A DNA stretch of 5,279 nucleotides from an uncultured bacterium (lineage in GTDB: Bacteria > Pseudomonadota > Alphaproteobacteria > Rhodospirillales > Rhodospirillaceae), in contig CAITZE010000315.1 in assembly GCA_903896775.1 (NCBI GenBank), positions 1 through 5,279 on the forward strand. Direction: 5' to 3'. Position 1 is the stretch's first letter. Each line of letters starts with the position of its first letter. Under the pieces are notes generated by a model. That model had not been told where the DNA came from. It searched no databases and was given only the letters and a program-made list of their open reading frames with translations. Made by a program: the position numbers and the translations under genes. Below are positions 5,202-5,279 of this stretch, piece after piece.

Positions 5202-5279
5202 ATGTTCGAGCGCGAAATCAGAAAGCTCTACGATCATCTTTATGCCAACGCCTCCGTAAAGACCCCGGCGGCCATCGGC
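5202..5279 (+). CDS. N-terminal fragment of an unidentified protein, cut by the window edge
   Basis: ATG at 5202 opens a frame of 26 codons that reaches the window end without a stop. The peptide starts MFEREIRKLYDHLYANAS and continues VKTPAAIG, a soluble, charged and probably helical N-terminus that looks like real coding sequence. In-frame alternative starts are GTG 5187 and ATG 5151; none has a clear Shine-Dalgarno, and 5151 lies only 6 nt past the preceding terminator T run. ATG 5202 is preferred because translation upstream of it gives a cysteine-containing stretch of no recognisable character. The terminator in front implies its own promoter, but I could not identify one. I do not recognise the family from this fragment. 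Confidence 0.5.
   Translation, partial: MFEREIRKLYDHLYANASVKTPAAIG

Overview
The window looks like ordinary chromosome from a GC-rich Gram-negative bacterium, most likely an alphaproteobacterium. This rests on the exported class I c-type cytochrome of the c2/mitochondrial type, the GC-rich codon use, and a lipid-carrier glycosylation module typical of Gram-negative envelopes. The genus cannot be named from the sequence alone.

Layout. (1) 28-1047, minus strand: a PLP-dependent threonine/serine dehydratase with a TTG start. (2) 1048-1161: a 114-bp divergent intergenic region with a near-consensus CRP-type palindrome. (3) 1162-4292, plus strand: three genes in a row that look like one transcription unit. 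They are a large polytopic membrane protein with GT-C-like features (TTG start), a GT2 lipid-carrier glycosyltransferase with two C-terminal membrane helices, and a GtrA-family four-helix membrane protein. A 19-bp near-perfect tandem repeat fills most of the 67-bp gap between the first two. The GT2 and GtrA genes overlap, or else GtrA starts at an unusual CTG just after the GT2 stop. (4) 4293-4696: about 400 bp with no convincing gene, but with several inverted repeats and an FNR/FixK-type palindrome. (5) 4697-5074, plus strand: a periplasmic monohaem cytochrome c, closed by a strong intrinsic terminator at 5101-5145. (6) 5202-5279: the first 26 codons of a gene that runs off the window, family not identified.

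How the genes may work together. The middle three genes match the logic of the Shigella-phage GtrA/GtrB/Gtr(type) systems. There a GT2 enzyme loads a sugar onto undecaprenyl phosphate, a GtrA protein helps move the lipid-linked sugar across the inner membrane, and a large polytopic GT-C enzyme transfers the sugar to an acceptor outside. The sugar and acceptor here cannot be told from the sequence. The dehydratase and cytochrome genes appear functionally separate. Nothing in the window amounts to a clearly new biological system. The best leads are the three-gene glycosylation module with its uncharacterised large membrane protein, the tandem repeat inside it, and the two Crp/Fnr-family-like palindromes.
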